NCBI GenBank assembly: GCA_014529385.2
Contig: CM043946.1
Coordinates: 33,250,558-33,314,557, forward strand
Reading direction: 5' to 3'
DNA length: 64,000 bases
From: Adiantum capillus-veneris
Taxonomy: Eukaryota > Streptophyta > Polypodiopsida > Polypodiales > Pteridaceae
In this document: positions 42,239-53,444 of the stretch, one piece after another
Numbering within the stretch: the stretch's first letter is position 1
Layout of the letters: every line of letters starts with the position of its first letter
Position numbers and translations under genes: made by a program
Notes under the pieces: model-generated
Seen by the model: only the letters and a program-made list of their open reading frames with translations
Databases searched by the model: none
Told to the model about the DNA's origin: nothing

Positions 42239-42896
42239 AGGAGGTCAAAGAAACCTAAGGACACAATCCTACGAAGTTTGGTTGCATTCGAATGAGGTAC
42301 CAAAATCATGATCCATCACGATCAAGGTCTTGAAAATTGCAACAGAAGATACGAGAAAGGTCGCCCTATGACCTAGGAGCACTCTCCTATGGTCAATACA
42401 TCAAAGAACGACCATTAACACACTCAAAGCAACCAATTTATCTCGCTAACACATTGTCACAAACCACAAAAAAAATGACATTGATTACACTTAAATGAAA
42501 GAGCGGTAGATAAGAAACACGTTGCAAGTTTTATAGTCCAAATGTGATTACCAGAGCTCAAGATATGATGATTACAAAGCGCGTGAGAGTAGCCACTCTC
42601 AGTCATACGCTCAAACTCAAACCTTCAATAATGATAATAACTTCTTTTCCCACTTACAAAATGAACTTTATACCTAGGACTTGTTGGCCAACAATTGATT
42701 TAACAAGGCTCAAACCCAAGTACAAACTTTACAACTCAGATTTTGCATAGACAGACTCATCAAATATCTGATTAAGATCAAAGGCTCTCTCATAATTACA
42801 AGGCTTTCTGAAAAAATAATGATGGATATCAAAAATTTTAGAGCTCATGAAGAAGGGGTCGACTAGGAGGACGCCTGTCTGGTTTGACTGCCAACA
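42239..42896 (-). repeat. 3' LTR of element I, right part
   Basis: Matches 63556-64000 (shared AAAGGTCGCCCTATG, CACGTTGCAAGTTTT, CGTGAGAGTAGCCA). On the minus strand the LTR starts TGTTGGCAGTCAAACC at 42896, directly after the purine run AGGAAGGGGGGAA (42909-42897). Confidence 0.8.
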
Positions 42897-42909
42897 TTCC
42901 CCCCTTCCT
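42897..42909 (-). other. Polypurine tract of element I
   Basis: Minus strand AGGAAGGGGGGAA abutting the LTR start. Confidence 0.75.
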
Positions 42910-43099
42910 AGTCTTTGCACGTCCTCATGAAAACACTGTCTTGGTCTACATCTTGGTCTTTAGTTGATTGTGTCTTGTGCTTGGATTGGCATCTGCTAGT
43001 TGAGACTTTAGTAGTCGAATGTTCATTTTTCTAGAGTTTTTGTTAAATGTCTGAACTTTTCCGCCCTGGCCTCGATCTCTGCTTGGACAATCAATTCTT

Positions 43100-44135
43100 T
43101 GAAGGGATTATTCATCAAAGTGCTATAGTAGGCAATTGTGGGGCTGGTAGATATTTGGTCATGGGGTTGAAGATTGTAGAATCAATTTTGAAAAACCCGG
43201 TCTTGAATGCCTCCTCAAATGTATGCAGGTACTGGGAGGGCATAAACATGACATAAGGATACACCCCCATGATTACATTGCGGCTCAAAAAATCTCTGTG
43301 TCTAGATTCCAACACAAACCTCTGGTACCCTCCAAGAACACTTGCCAAGGGTGTTCAACTGCTTCAATGTCTTCAAAACTGTGATGCAGGTGATGACCAT
43401 TTGGGCAATCTTGACCAGCATCTGACATGTCAAGTTTGGTACATCCCTCATCTGTCTGACAACCCCCTGTAAGGTGTTCACCATGTATCTTTTGGAGGGA
43501 GGGAAGTTGTTGGCTGGCTTGGATAGGACATGAAAGTTCAGTACCGTCCGCCTTTTGCTTTGCCATTTGTAGAAGCTATCCTAGGATCTCCATCTATGGG
43601 ACAAACATTAGGGTTTATCTTGAGGTGTTGTGGGGCCTTTCTATAGTAGGTCTTGTCCTGCGAGACGATCACTTTTCAAACGACCTATTTCGCCAAAGGG
43701 GATGATAATGGGCACTACTTGGTCCACTGTCAGAGGTACTTCTCTGAAGTCCCCTTTGTGATTTGGCTTGAGTGTGGGCAACAAATTCTTTTTCCATAGG
43801 AGAGCCTCCTGCTTCGACAATGGAAGAGAGATCATCTCATGGCCATATGTCTTGACCAACTCACCCAGTGCAATCATAAAAAGGGCCACTAGCTCAAATT
43901 GCATGTAATCTCTGTGTGAAGGGTCCTATACCTCTGTAATCCATCTCTTTATTTTGTCCAGAGCATCTGCCGTTGGTGCAGCCAAAGTTGGTCGATTGTA
44001 GAAGATGGCATGGGCAGGTATGCAAGGCTAGCAGAAGCATGGAAAAGGGCTAGAGCAGCTACGAAGATCTTGGGCAAACAGGTAGAAGCAGATATGTATG
44101 ACTGATACGGTTTATAGGCCAAGAAGGGCTCCAAA
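43100..44135 (-). pseudogene. Decayed ORFs in the 3' part of element I
   Basis: Minus-strand fragments with protein-like composition: YMQFELVALFMIALGELVKT and VPLTVDQVVPIIIPFGEIGR (43904-43641), TLQGVVRQMRDVPNLTCQML (43484-43302), FLSRNVIMGVYPYVMFMPSQ (43290-43115). They lie in successive frames, so one longer protein has taken frameshifts. No family recognised. The place after pol and before the purine tract is where Athila-type elements carry an extra ORF. Confidence 0.35.
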
Positions 44136-44590
44136 AGGGGCTAATTAGGGGGTAGATAAAGGAGGTTCAAGGTGCAATATTTGGGCCTAGAAATGTAGAG
44201 CTTGAAGTGTTGAAGGAGCAGGTCCAGATGGCTCATCAAACAGAGCTACGGAGCCCAAGATATTTGAGTTTGAAGGTGTTGATTTATGGAGCCAGATGGA
44301 CTTTTCAGATCGGCAATTTGAGTCTCAAATGTCGAGTTATTAGCAGTCAAAGTTTTTCCGAGGGCCGTTGGTGCCCACTTGACCACATGAGGAGTCGTGC
44401 CATCTGGCATTTTTTTTGGCCTTAACAGGGTTCAAGCAGATAGAGCATGCCATGTGGAGTTATCAAAAAGTCACGGTTCATCGATCGGATGCTCGATCAA
44501 CGAGGTACCACGGGTCAAAGTTTGGGATTGTTGTTTGAGGAGTGCTTGCAGATGATTTTTTGTGTGTTTTGGCAGCCTTGTTAGGCGGGC

Positions 44591-45480
44591 CTAGAAAAGT
44601 TGAAAGGGGGCGAGGATTGCATAGAACAAAGCCAAAAATATGAGCTTGCGACCGGGCCTTGCGGCTTGGAAAACTGACCCCGTAGCAAGATGTGACAGGT
44701 TTGTAAAGCAAGGGTGAACAAATGGTTTTTTGGGAGCTTTTTTAGGATTAGGGGGTGTGAAGGATGCAATTGAAGAGGAGGGTGCCAGCGAGGGAAGAGG
44801 GCTATATAGGCTGGCCCATGACCATTCAAAGGTATCCGAGTAAGGGAGTGAGAGCTCCCCTTTGGCATGAGCGTCCCGTGGCTCTGTGCGAGCTGCCCTA
44901 GGTGGCAGGTAGCGGTTTTTGTTGGCTTTGGTGGCGTGCTGGCCATTGGGAGCGCTCTCTGTGGTGGTGCGTTCGTGCAGTTGATGATGATATGGTAGTG
45001 CACCCAGTTGGGGCCGGTTCTCGTGCCCGCCACGAGCCAACTCCTGTGTTCTTTCTTCTCTTTGCCTTTGAGCTTCTTCCATAGATCTTTGTGCTCGAGA
45101 GATTGGAATTTTTTCTCTTAGCTCTGTCGAATGACGTTTTACTCGTACTAGAGGGATTGTAACGTCCTCCCCCTCTTCATATTTCTCATCGGCGGTGGAT
45201 TGAAATTTTGAGGGTGTATCTTGATTATGGGCCTTGATTTCACCATTGATCTTGATGTATGTTTTTGTTTCTTCACTATCAAATGTCCATCTTCGAGAGC
45301 TTTGTCCTCTTGTTTTCTTTGTTGCATGCACAATAGAGGGTTCTATCACACTGGCCGGACTGCATGTTTTGACTTGTGTAGTAGATCCAATCGAGACGCT
45401 ACTTATGGCAATTGGTCTATCAATCCAAGTGCTTGATAGGAAATCTTTGATGGCACAGGTCCTCCATTCATGTAGGTTTT
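44591..45480 (-). other. Long open frame without ATG, unknown
   Basis: Minus-strand frame of nearly 300 codons starting at GTG. It has a basic, Gln/Glu/Arg-rich middle (SMEEAQRQREERTQELARGG) and a hydrophobic end. No known domain and no good start; part of it may be coding debris of element I. Confidence 0.25.
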
Positions 45481-46125
45481 GTTCCACTCACTGCTCTTGA
45501 GGTTGGCCTCGACCAATTTTTCAAGGATATATGTCCCCGAGTCGCAGTGGAGCACCCTCTACTCTGCAAGTCCTATGGGGCATTACTACTGCAATGTGTA
45601 GATTAGGCTTTGTGTACCTTGGCGGCTTCTAAACCTTGAGAAGTTGGGATATCAACCATAGTGGCAATTCCATCTCCAAATAGACCAGATCCTTGTAGGT
45701 GAATTTGTGACCTTACTGCTTGATGAATGCTTTATCATTATCTATGGCCTTTGTCTTGAGTAGCAGGTTATGGTTCCTCGGTGTAGATGTAAAGCTTGAT
45801 TGATCAGATAAGAGGTGATCTAAACCTTTAACGTCCCTCTGTCTTTGTTGGTCAAGGTGGCCTCGTCATTATACTAAATTGAGCTCATCAGCTCATGTGC
45901 TTTTGACAATATGTTCCCCATGGTTGAAGTCTAAAGAAAGTGTCCATCTGTAGATACTTGGACCCTTCAATGACTTCTTGTTAATGGTGCAATGTTCATA
46001 GCTCCTTTGGGTAAATAGCGGTCTTCACCTTTGTGCCATCCGCAACCCTCAAATCTTCCAGTAAAGACAACGTGTCTATGCAAGGCCGTGAAATGTGGTC
46101 CTATCATGCATATGGAAGAGATGCA

Positions 46126-46697
46126 CTAGGTAACACAATGCGGTGCAAGATGCGGGTATTGAACCAATTGTTCAGTGGTTTCTACTGATGACGCTTTATT
46201 TATTTTGCATTTACCAAACAAAAGTTGTTGAAGACAAATTGACCTTTGTTTGATAGTTGGTTTGATGAGTACCAGTGGTTGGTTTTTGTTAATGCTTTGT
46301 TGAGCTTTAGGTACCCACTTGAAGATTGGTTCGGGAGACTGAGAAGATGGTTGATGTCTCGATTGTTTTGGTCTCCATTGCCATATTGGTGTTTTGGCCA
46401 TTTTTGACTTCTCCGATATTGACATTTGGGAATCCATCAATAGTTGTTGAAGCTAGAAGAAGCATGGACATGTTGTTTGGATTTTTGTAACTGTTTTTTC
46501 TTTGGAGGAGATGTCCTGGCAACTGTGAAGCTGGACTCTGTTGAGTTGGAAGATTGATTGTGAAGCAATGCTTTGGGTATCCAGATCTGAGATGGCTTGG
46601 TTGCCATGACAACTTTTTTAACCCAAATCTTCTTAACCGAATTGCTATGAGTGCTTGAAGATGGCCAGCGTGGAAGATTTGACTGTGGTTCCTTCAT
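46126..46697 (-). pseudogene. Decayed ORF with repeated W-x-P-K words
   Basis: ATG at 46697; the frame stops at 46437 and continues in another frame to 46126. The product is Ser/Gln/Lys-rich with MATKPSQIWIPKALLHNQ, QWRPKQSRHQ and FKWVPKAQQS: three spaced W-x-P-K words. Similar words occur in linkers of some plant retrotransposon Gag proteins, but I cannot assign it. Confidence 0.35.
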
Positions 46698-46940
46698 GAT
46701 CGTGTTGTCTGATTGCTATTGTGCATCCCAAAAATGATCTGTTTGTGCTGACATCTGACTTTCAAAGCCAAGGCCGTGGGAACAAACCCCAATTGGGGGA
46801 AGCATTATATATGAAAAAAAGAAAAAAAAACGTTTTTTTCTGTAGCTGCCACCACCACCCCTCCCTCCTTGACTCGTGTGCCCACAAAGGGGCCGCCCCA
46901 ACTCGGCAACACCCTCTATCTCTCCTCCATTATCACCACT

Positions 46941-46943
46941 CCC

Positions 46944-46986
<43 letters not shown>

Positions 46987-47069
46987 CACAGGCCACACAC
47001 ACTCCCTCAGCCTCTCTCTCCCCCTCTCTCTCTCTCTCTTCCTGTGTCGATAGCCCAAGACGGTGCAAG

Positions 47070-47123
<54 letters not shown>

Positions 47124-47231
47124 CACATGCCACACACACACTCTCACACACACCCCCTCACACTCTCACTCCCCATCTCTCTAACATTCACTCTCTCTCT
47201 TCCTGTATCTGTAATAGCAGCCATCAAAAAC

Positions 47232-47284
<53 letters not shown>

Positions 47285-47418
47285 CACACACACACACAAA
47301 CCTATACACACACATACACACACACACACACTCTCTCTCTCAGTCTGTGTGTGTGTGTGTGTGTGTGTATGTGTGTCTCACGTGCTCTCTTTATTTTTGA
47401 CCCTCGTTCAGCCATGCA

Positions 47419-47461
<43 letters not shown>

Positions 47462-47535
47462 CACACACACACACATACACACTCACACAGTTACATACAC
47501 CCCTCACACACACACACACACACACTCAACCTCAA

Positions 47536-47569
<34 letters not shown>

Positions 47570-47640
47570 ACATATGTACACACTCACATACACACACATA
47601 CATACACTACACGCATGAGCGCACGCACATAGTTATATAC
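46941..47640. repeat. Compound simple-repeat block
   Basis: C14, then several (CT)n runs, (TA)n at about 47224-47284, (CA)n, (GT)n at 47347-47376 and more (CT)n/(CA)n. Low-complexity frames through it are not genes. Confidence 0.95.
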
Positions 47641-47812
47641 ACACCAATACGCACGCCATACGCATACACGAGAAAAAAAATACCGAAGAAGCTCGACATC
47701 AACACCCAAAGCAACAACGAAGAAAAACGACCAAGATCATGTGATGGCGACCACAATTCAAAGAAAGATGCCGAAGGCATGCCCAAACCGGCATTGAGAT
47801 TGACGAGCGCGC
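47641..47812. other. Left flank of element K, no gene seen
   Basis: Short unique stretch ending GCGC at the K insertion. Confidence 0.4.
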
Positions 47813-48013
47813 TGTCGAGAAATTTGCGGTTTTGCCAGCAAAGCACCGGGCTTATGGCTGTGAGAGTTTGTGAGAGAACTCAACAAAAACTATATGAAGG
47901 AGTTAAACCATAGATGCCATGAAGAATAGGGTTTGGAAAGAAGTGCAATCAAAGAAGACACACTCTTTCTCTCTTGCACTCACACACACAAAGAAAGAAC
48001 ACAAAAGAGAGTG

Positions 48014-48226
48014 TCAAAACAACACAAAGATGAAAACATCAAGGCTATGGTCATATCGTATCATGGGTAGTATGAAAGGGTTAATACATGAGTTAATGGC
48101 ATTCAATCTTGGCTGACCAAATAGGCTACGAATTGTTCTTTGGAATTGTAGTTTTGTGCTTACCATAGTATATATATTTTGTCTAGTGATTGGGATTAAT
48201 TGTGTGTACAAATCCTCTTGGTTCAT
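48014..48226 (-). CDS. Small ORF C (70 aa) in K 3' LTR
   Basis: ATG at 48226. The product ends RLNAINSCINPFILPMIRYD then HSLDVFIFVLF. It is homologous to ORF B just upstream (shared RLN..N....PFILP.I.Y..S.DV) and to ORF A at 59751-59963. Its ATG overlaps the stop of ORF B as ATGA. The same ORF is at 56251-56039 in the other LTR. Hydrophobic C-terminal half, no known domain. Confidence 0.5.
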   Translation of the reverse strand: MNQEDLYTQLIPITRQNIYTMVSTKLQFQRTIRSLFGQPRLNAINSCINPFILPMIRYDHSLDVFIFVLF

Positions 48227-48441
48227 AGAAAGATAACTACGCTTACATCAAAAGAAAAATTATAGTCTATGAGAGGTAGTATGATGGGATCCGGTGATAG
48301 AAGTATTTCATTGAGCCTTTCAAGGTCGAAGAGAAACACTATACGTTGTTGAAAGTGTATTTTAAGGCTAATCCATACGTTAATTCTAATAGATCGTACA
48401 GAGTGAAAGCGATAGAAATGATCATCATGTGGGTTATTCAT
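48223..48441 (-). CDS. Small ORF B (72 aa) in K 3' LTR
   Basis: ATG at 48441, just after an in-frame TAG. The product has INVWISLKIHFQQRIVFLF, RLNEILLSPDPIILPLIDY and SFDVSVVIFL. About half of the last 50 residues match ORF A at 59751-59963, with most shared residues encoded by different synonymous codons. Lies downstream of the LTR TATA box. Function unknown. Confidence 0.5.
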   Translation of the reverse strand: MNNPHDDHFYRFHSVRSIRINVWISLKIHFQQRIVFLFDLERLNEILLSPDPIILPLIDYNFSFDVSVVIFL

Positions 48442-49823
48442 CTAGGATAGTATGTGAGAAATGTAGATATGAGAGAAGTGAAGAGATGAAAAGTTTCCCT
48501 CCCAAGCCCTATTCTTACCCGTAGGCAATAAGGATACTGCGGGGAGAGATGTACCTGTAGCAAGGAGAACCTAAAATTTGTAGAGAGGATGAATTACTAA
48601 GAGTAAGAGAGATAGGTTTGGTTAAGGAGATGAGATTAGATACATATATATATATTTTGGATTAGAGATGAAAATGAAAACAACAAGAAATCAAGAAAAC
48701 ATCAATGTAGAACACATCTTACTTGACAAACCCTTAGGCACCATTATTGATGGAGAGAGAAGAAGAGTGGATAATTCCACTTTGATTGATACATCAAGTG
48801 CAAGACCTTCTTTGATTAGAGTTGATCTTCCAAGGTTAGCTTGTTGCAAGAATGGTTAGTCTTCTTCTAGGAGAAAGTGTAGGCTTAGGCTTATGTTAAT
48901 GGCTAAGTACAATTAGGCATTACTACTCACTCCCTCAAGAATTCCTCTCATCAATGGCTTGAATGCTTGAGTTCCTTTTCAAGGAAGAAGAGGTCCCCTT
49001 TTATAGGTGAAGGGAACCCCCAAGGGTTTACAAAGAGGAGCCAGTGTGAACAGGAATTGGAAAAGTTGGAAATGAGCTGTCGCTGCATGATGTGGGCAGA
49101 CTGGGGTCCATTATTTTGATCATATCTCCTCAACCGTGGCTCCAAATAAAAAAGTAAAAATATGGGCAGAACTTCAGCTCATTAGCAACGATTTTCATTT
49201 TAAAATCATTTTCCAATTCGGATTGGAACCTTGTGTAAAAAATTCATCAAAATAGGGTCCATTTCTGGCAGCAAAAGTCTTCCTGTGGTCCCCTTAGCCT
49301 AGACTTTCATTTGGTTCCAAAGGACACCTCATGCCATATGAAAGCATGACATTGCTCTTTGACAAAGTTTTGTAATCATGCTTGCAATAATGCATTAAAA
49401 TAAGTGTATCTTTGAAATCATGCCACCTAGTGTCCCACTAGGATTTGATTCCCTCCTAGTAGCTATTTAAAAAGAAATACAAGAAAAATATAAAAAATAC
49501 ATAGAATATATATATATTGGAGTTTACCCTAGATATAGGATCTAACTAGGGTGTGAGATGATAATGAGATAGTAGAAATAAAGAATCAATGCTTTTTGCC
49601 CCAAGTTAAAGAGGTGGAGCTATTGATGCTTTTCCCATAGTATTTTCTGATGGTAAAGTAAGAATAGGTTACCCTTAAGAAAAATAATAGGATGAGATAG
49701 AAGGCTTATTATTATACTTAAATATGCATATGTACATTATAGGAAAGATAATGGTGTATCTAAAAAATTACAAGATAGATCTTGTAGCATGCGTTCTCAC
49801 TATGTACGTGTCACAACACGACA

Positions 49824-49838
49824 TCCACCCCCTCTAAA
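49824..49838 (-). other. Polypurine tract of element K
   Basis: Minus strand AGAGGGGGTGGA directly before the 3' LTR start TGTCGTG. Confidence 0.85.
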
Positions 49839-49881
49839 CCTGCACATCCTCCGGTATGTGCCACATTATTTCTTTGTAAGA

Positions 49882-52800
49882 TCAGCCCTCTTGTACATCT
49901 TCCTTGCTTTCTTCTTCACTGGATGATTGCAAAGCTTCATCTTCACTTTGATCTTTACCTATGATTTGCTCTTCTTCCTCATCAACATCTTCTGGATCAT
50001 TGTCTCCTCTTGTCTTAAACATTTTGATCCTTTTTCCTGCAATGGGAATCTTTACTTCTGTACCATCTAGTTCAGACAAGCTGTAAGTAGCATTTTCATG
50101 CACATGCTTTACAACATACGGTCCAAACCATCTTTTTGAAAACTTACGCATGACTGTGTGCTGGTTATCAAGGCTACTATCATACACCAAAACCCAGTCA
50201 CCTTTGTCAATTGCTTTGCTCCTGAGTCGATGTCGCTTATCAAAGTAGTCCTTGTTTTTCAACCTTGCATTTTTGAGTCGTTCTTTTGCAGCTTCAATGT
50301 CTCCAGCACTTCTCTCTAGCTGCCTTATACGCAGTGCAAGGAGATCTTCCCTGCTTAGCCCCTCTTGCCAAGGTAGTACATTCCATGTGGAAATTGTATC
50401 TTCAATCAGCATCACTGGCTTTTGACCATACATTAGCTCCGCAGGCATGTAGCCAGTTACTGAGCGATGTGTTGTACGATCAGCCCATAAAGCATATGGT
50501 AACAGTTTTGGCCACTCACCAACTTTTCCTTTACAAGCCTTGGCCAAAGCTTTGATGATAGGAGGATGCCCTCTTTCACTCTTTCCATTGCCTTCAGGGT
50601 TGTAAGCTGTAGTAAGAGAAAGCTTGATTCCTAATCTAGAAAAGAACTCCCTTGCTTCTTCGGCATCCAGTTCACCTCTATCTGCAATGATTTTTCCCAC
50701 ACAGCCATAACGGCAAATCACCTCATCAAGAAGGAATTTGCACATAGCTTGTGTGGTTTTAGCTCTTAATGCTCTTCCTTCAACCTGATTAGTTAGGTCT
50801 TCTCGTGCAAGAACCAAGTATCTCATCTGCCAGAGTCCTAAAGGCATTGTGACTAGATCCACAACCCATTTATAGTGCATGGCTAGTGGATATGTAGGGT
50901 GCAATCCATCACGATGTCGGACATTTGAATACATTTGACAAGTTACACATGACTCTACAAATTGAGATACATCTTTATACATACCCTTCCACCAATATTT
51001 TTCTTTCAACTTGGAGAAGGTTGCCCACACACCCCTGTGTCCAGCCCATAGACTCTCATGAAACTCTTGCATGAGCTTTACTTGAGTCTCTTTTTTACAT
51101 ATAACCTGTTGTGGTGTAGCACCCTTTTGTTTAGGATGCTTCCACAAGTAACCATCCCTCAAAAAGTACCCATATGCTTTCCTGCGTATCCTCTTGAATT
51201 CTTGTTCAGACCAATCATCCTGTTTTGTTAGAGTCCTCAAGTAGCTTCCAATAAGAAGCCAATCACCTTCATAAAGCTCTTTCAAGAATGATTCAAATAG
51301 ATTAGTCATGCAGACATTGTTACCTTTGACATGAGAGATAGAATAGAACTTTGTGCCTACATCATCTCCCTCGTCAATCATTTGTGACTCATCTTCATAC
51401 CTTGCCCTTGATAACATATCTGCCACTGTATTGTCTTTACCTGCAATGTGCTTAAACTCAGGATTTAAGGACTTAATATAGGCAATCCACCGCAACATCG
51501 CAATGTCTGGTGTTGAGCAGCTTGTAATCATCCCAAGAAGTGGTAGACAATCTGTTTCTACAACCACACATGCACCAATTAGGTACTCTTTCCCACTTTT
51601 CAAGGCTGTAACCATACCCCATAACTCTCTCTTTATCTGTGGATAGTTTCTTTGGCGAGCACTTAGCACCTTTGCTCCAAATCTTACCACATACCTGTGT
51701 CCTTCTTTGTCATCTTGCCCTATTGCCCATCCAATCCCTGTAGGACTGGTGTCTACTGTCACAATTACTGGCCTTTGACACTCATAGTCTACCTTTCTCA
51801 AAGTTGTTGCTGATTGGAGCAACTCCTTTAGCTTTTTCATGGATTTTACATGTGCTTCTGTCCATTTAAACTTCTGATTCTTTCTAAGCAGTTGATAAAG
51901 AGGATCAGCTACATGTACATAATGTGGAATCCAAATAACATAGAAGACACATGCTCCCAGAAACCTTCTAACCTTAGTGATACTAGTGCATGTTTCTTTC
52001 ATTCTTTGGATGGCATCTACCTTTGCTGGACAAGGTTTCCTACCATATGGCCCGCACATGTGCCCCACAATGATCACTTCATTGACACCAAACATAGACT
52101 TTTTCCTTGACAATGTAAGATTCACTTCTTCCAACCTAGACAAAATTTTATCACAATCATTTATGTGATTTACCACAAACCTGCGACATCCCTTGAGATC
52201 CAAAGCTTCATCTTTGTCACTTTCTTCACATCCTTTGATAGGCAAATCATCAATGAAAGGCATTGTGATTTGAGGAATAAAGTCACGTAAGACCTTATTC
52301 ATCCCATTCATCATATGTGCAACCGAGTTGGTTGCTCCCTGTGGCAAGGTACACATCCTTACCAAACCCAAAGGTGTCCTCATGGTTGTCAAGTCTCTGC
52401 TTTTGATTGCAAGCTGAAATTGATCATACCCTGAGTAGAGATCCCCCATTGAGTAGATTGCCCTCCCTGCAAATGCCTCTGCAAACTCATCCACAATTGG
52501 ACTTGCACCTACATTTCTAATTGTCACCTTGTTCACTGGTTGCATATCTTGGATGAAGCGTAGAGAACCATTCTTCTTCGGAACTGTGAACCACCTGTTT
52601 GAGTATGGAGCACAAGAAGGCTCCAAGATTCCCATTTTGATTTTCTCATTCAGTAGCTCTACTAACTTTGGCAAATGAGCCTTTGGAACCGGAATAGGCC
52701 GCAGATTCCAAGGCACATGAGGTATTGTGAAAATTACCATAGGAGCTACAATAGAAGGATCAACACATCCTATCTCATGTGGCTCAAATGCAAAAGCCTT

Positions 52801-53444
52801 ACCATGCTTTGAAAGCATTTCTTTGAAGCACTTTGTCTCCTCCTGTGTTAGAAACTCCTCGCGACCAATCTGCAACTCTTGGAAAGACTCCTTTGTGAAG
52901 GTATGCCCAATCTTTTTAGGATTCCTCAAACTTGGTTGTAAAGAAGCCTGCTCAATCTTTTCCCTGTTGTTGGGTGGTAAGGGTGAAGCTACTGGTTTCA
53001 CCTTCTTTGCTACACTCTTGTATTTAGTTTCAACATGGACTTCTGGGCCAACTGTTTGGCTTTCTTTAAAGGCTTCTATTACTTGATACATTTCCATAGA
53101 GCAAACTTCCACAACTTCATTTTCAAGATGCAAACTAGACCCCATTATAGGATCAAGCTCACCCATAGTATCTACAAAATAAACTTGTTCACACAAACCC
53201 AAAACATTTTCAGTAGGCTCTAGCAACCCACTCTTTTTCATGCCTATTTGTACATTATGCACATATTGCCTCTCACATCTCTTCAAATCTTCAAGTTTTG
53301 TAAAACATACTGATCCATTCTTTGTTACCAAGGAGCTCGTTGAAAAAGCTTCACCTATTTTTGGATCAGGCGAGACCCTTTTTCTTTCTGTACCACTGCA
53401 ATCCCGCTTTACAATGGTACTTGGCCAAAACCCATCATTTCTCT
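49882..53444 (-). CDS. Pol of element K: reverse transcriptase, RNase H, integrase
   Basis: Open from the codon after a TAG at 53445-53443 to 49882, about 1185 codons, with no stop. No ATG near the start, so it needs the -1 frameshift at 53427-53433 from gag-protease. RT: VPKKNGSLRFIQDMQPVNKV, SMGDLYSGYDQFQLAI and catalytic box FIDDLPIKG. RNase H: IVTVDTSPTGIGWAIGQ, KRELWGM, VETDCLPLL and VADMLSRARY. Integrase: HESLWAGHRGVWAT...CVTCQMY zinc region; catalytic residues in YKWVVDLVTMP, KIIADRGELDAEEA and YNPEGNGKSERG. Residues from about 1040 end in an acidic tail, not a chromodomain. All catalytic residues appear present. Confidence 0.95.
53390..53433 (-). promoter_or_regulatory. -1 ribosomal frameshift signal, gag-pro/pol of element K
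   Basis: Minus strand: G GGT TTT in the gag frame (53433-53427) fits X-XXY-YYZ. A 6-nt spacer follows (53426-53421), then a stem GTACCATTG (53420-53412) with CAGTGGTAC (53398-53390), 9 pairs including one G-U, 13-nt loop. The gag stop (53411-53409) lies in the loop side of the stem start. Pol is in the -1 frame. Confidence 0.7.

Larger units (their letters stand above)
47813..49823 (-). repeat. 3' LTR of element K
   Basis: 2011 bp. Sense-strand TATA box TATAAAA at 49005-48999. Holds two small ORFs (48441-48223 and 48226-48014). Confidence 0.95.

Noticed and set aside
44591-45487. A real 298-residue gene
   Set aside because: No ATG start, no known domain, biased composition; kept only as a low-confidence open frame.
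46716-47632. Long Ser/Leu, Arg/Glu and Thr/His frames
   Set aside because: They are translations of (CT)n, (GA)n, (CA)n and (TA)n microsatellites and have no independent coding evidence. The same applies to frames at 8917, 29540-29980, 31850, 32790 and 58220-58590.
48668-48859. 63-codon plus-strand ORF in the K LTR (also at 56693)
   Set aside because: Antisense to the element and with no homologue in the window. Conservation between the two LTRs only reflects their recent common origin.
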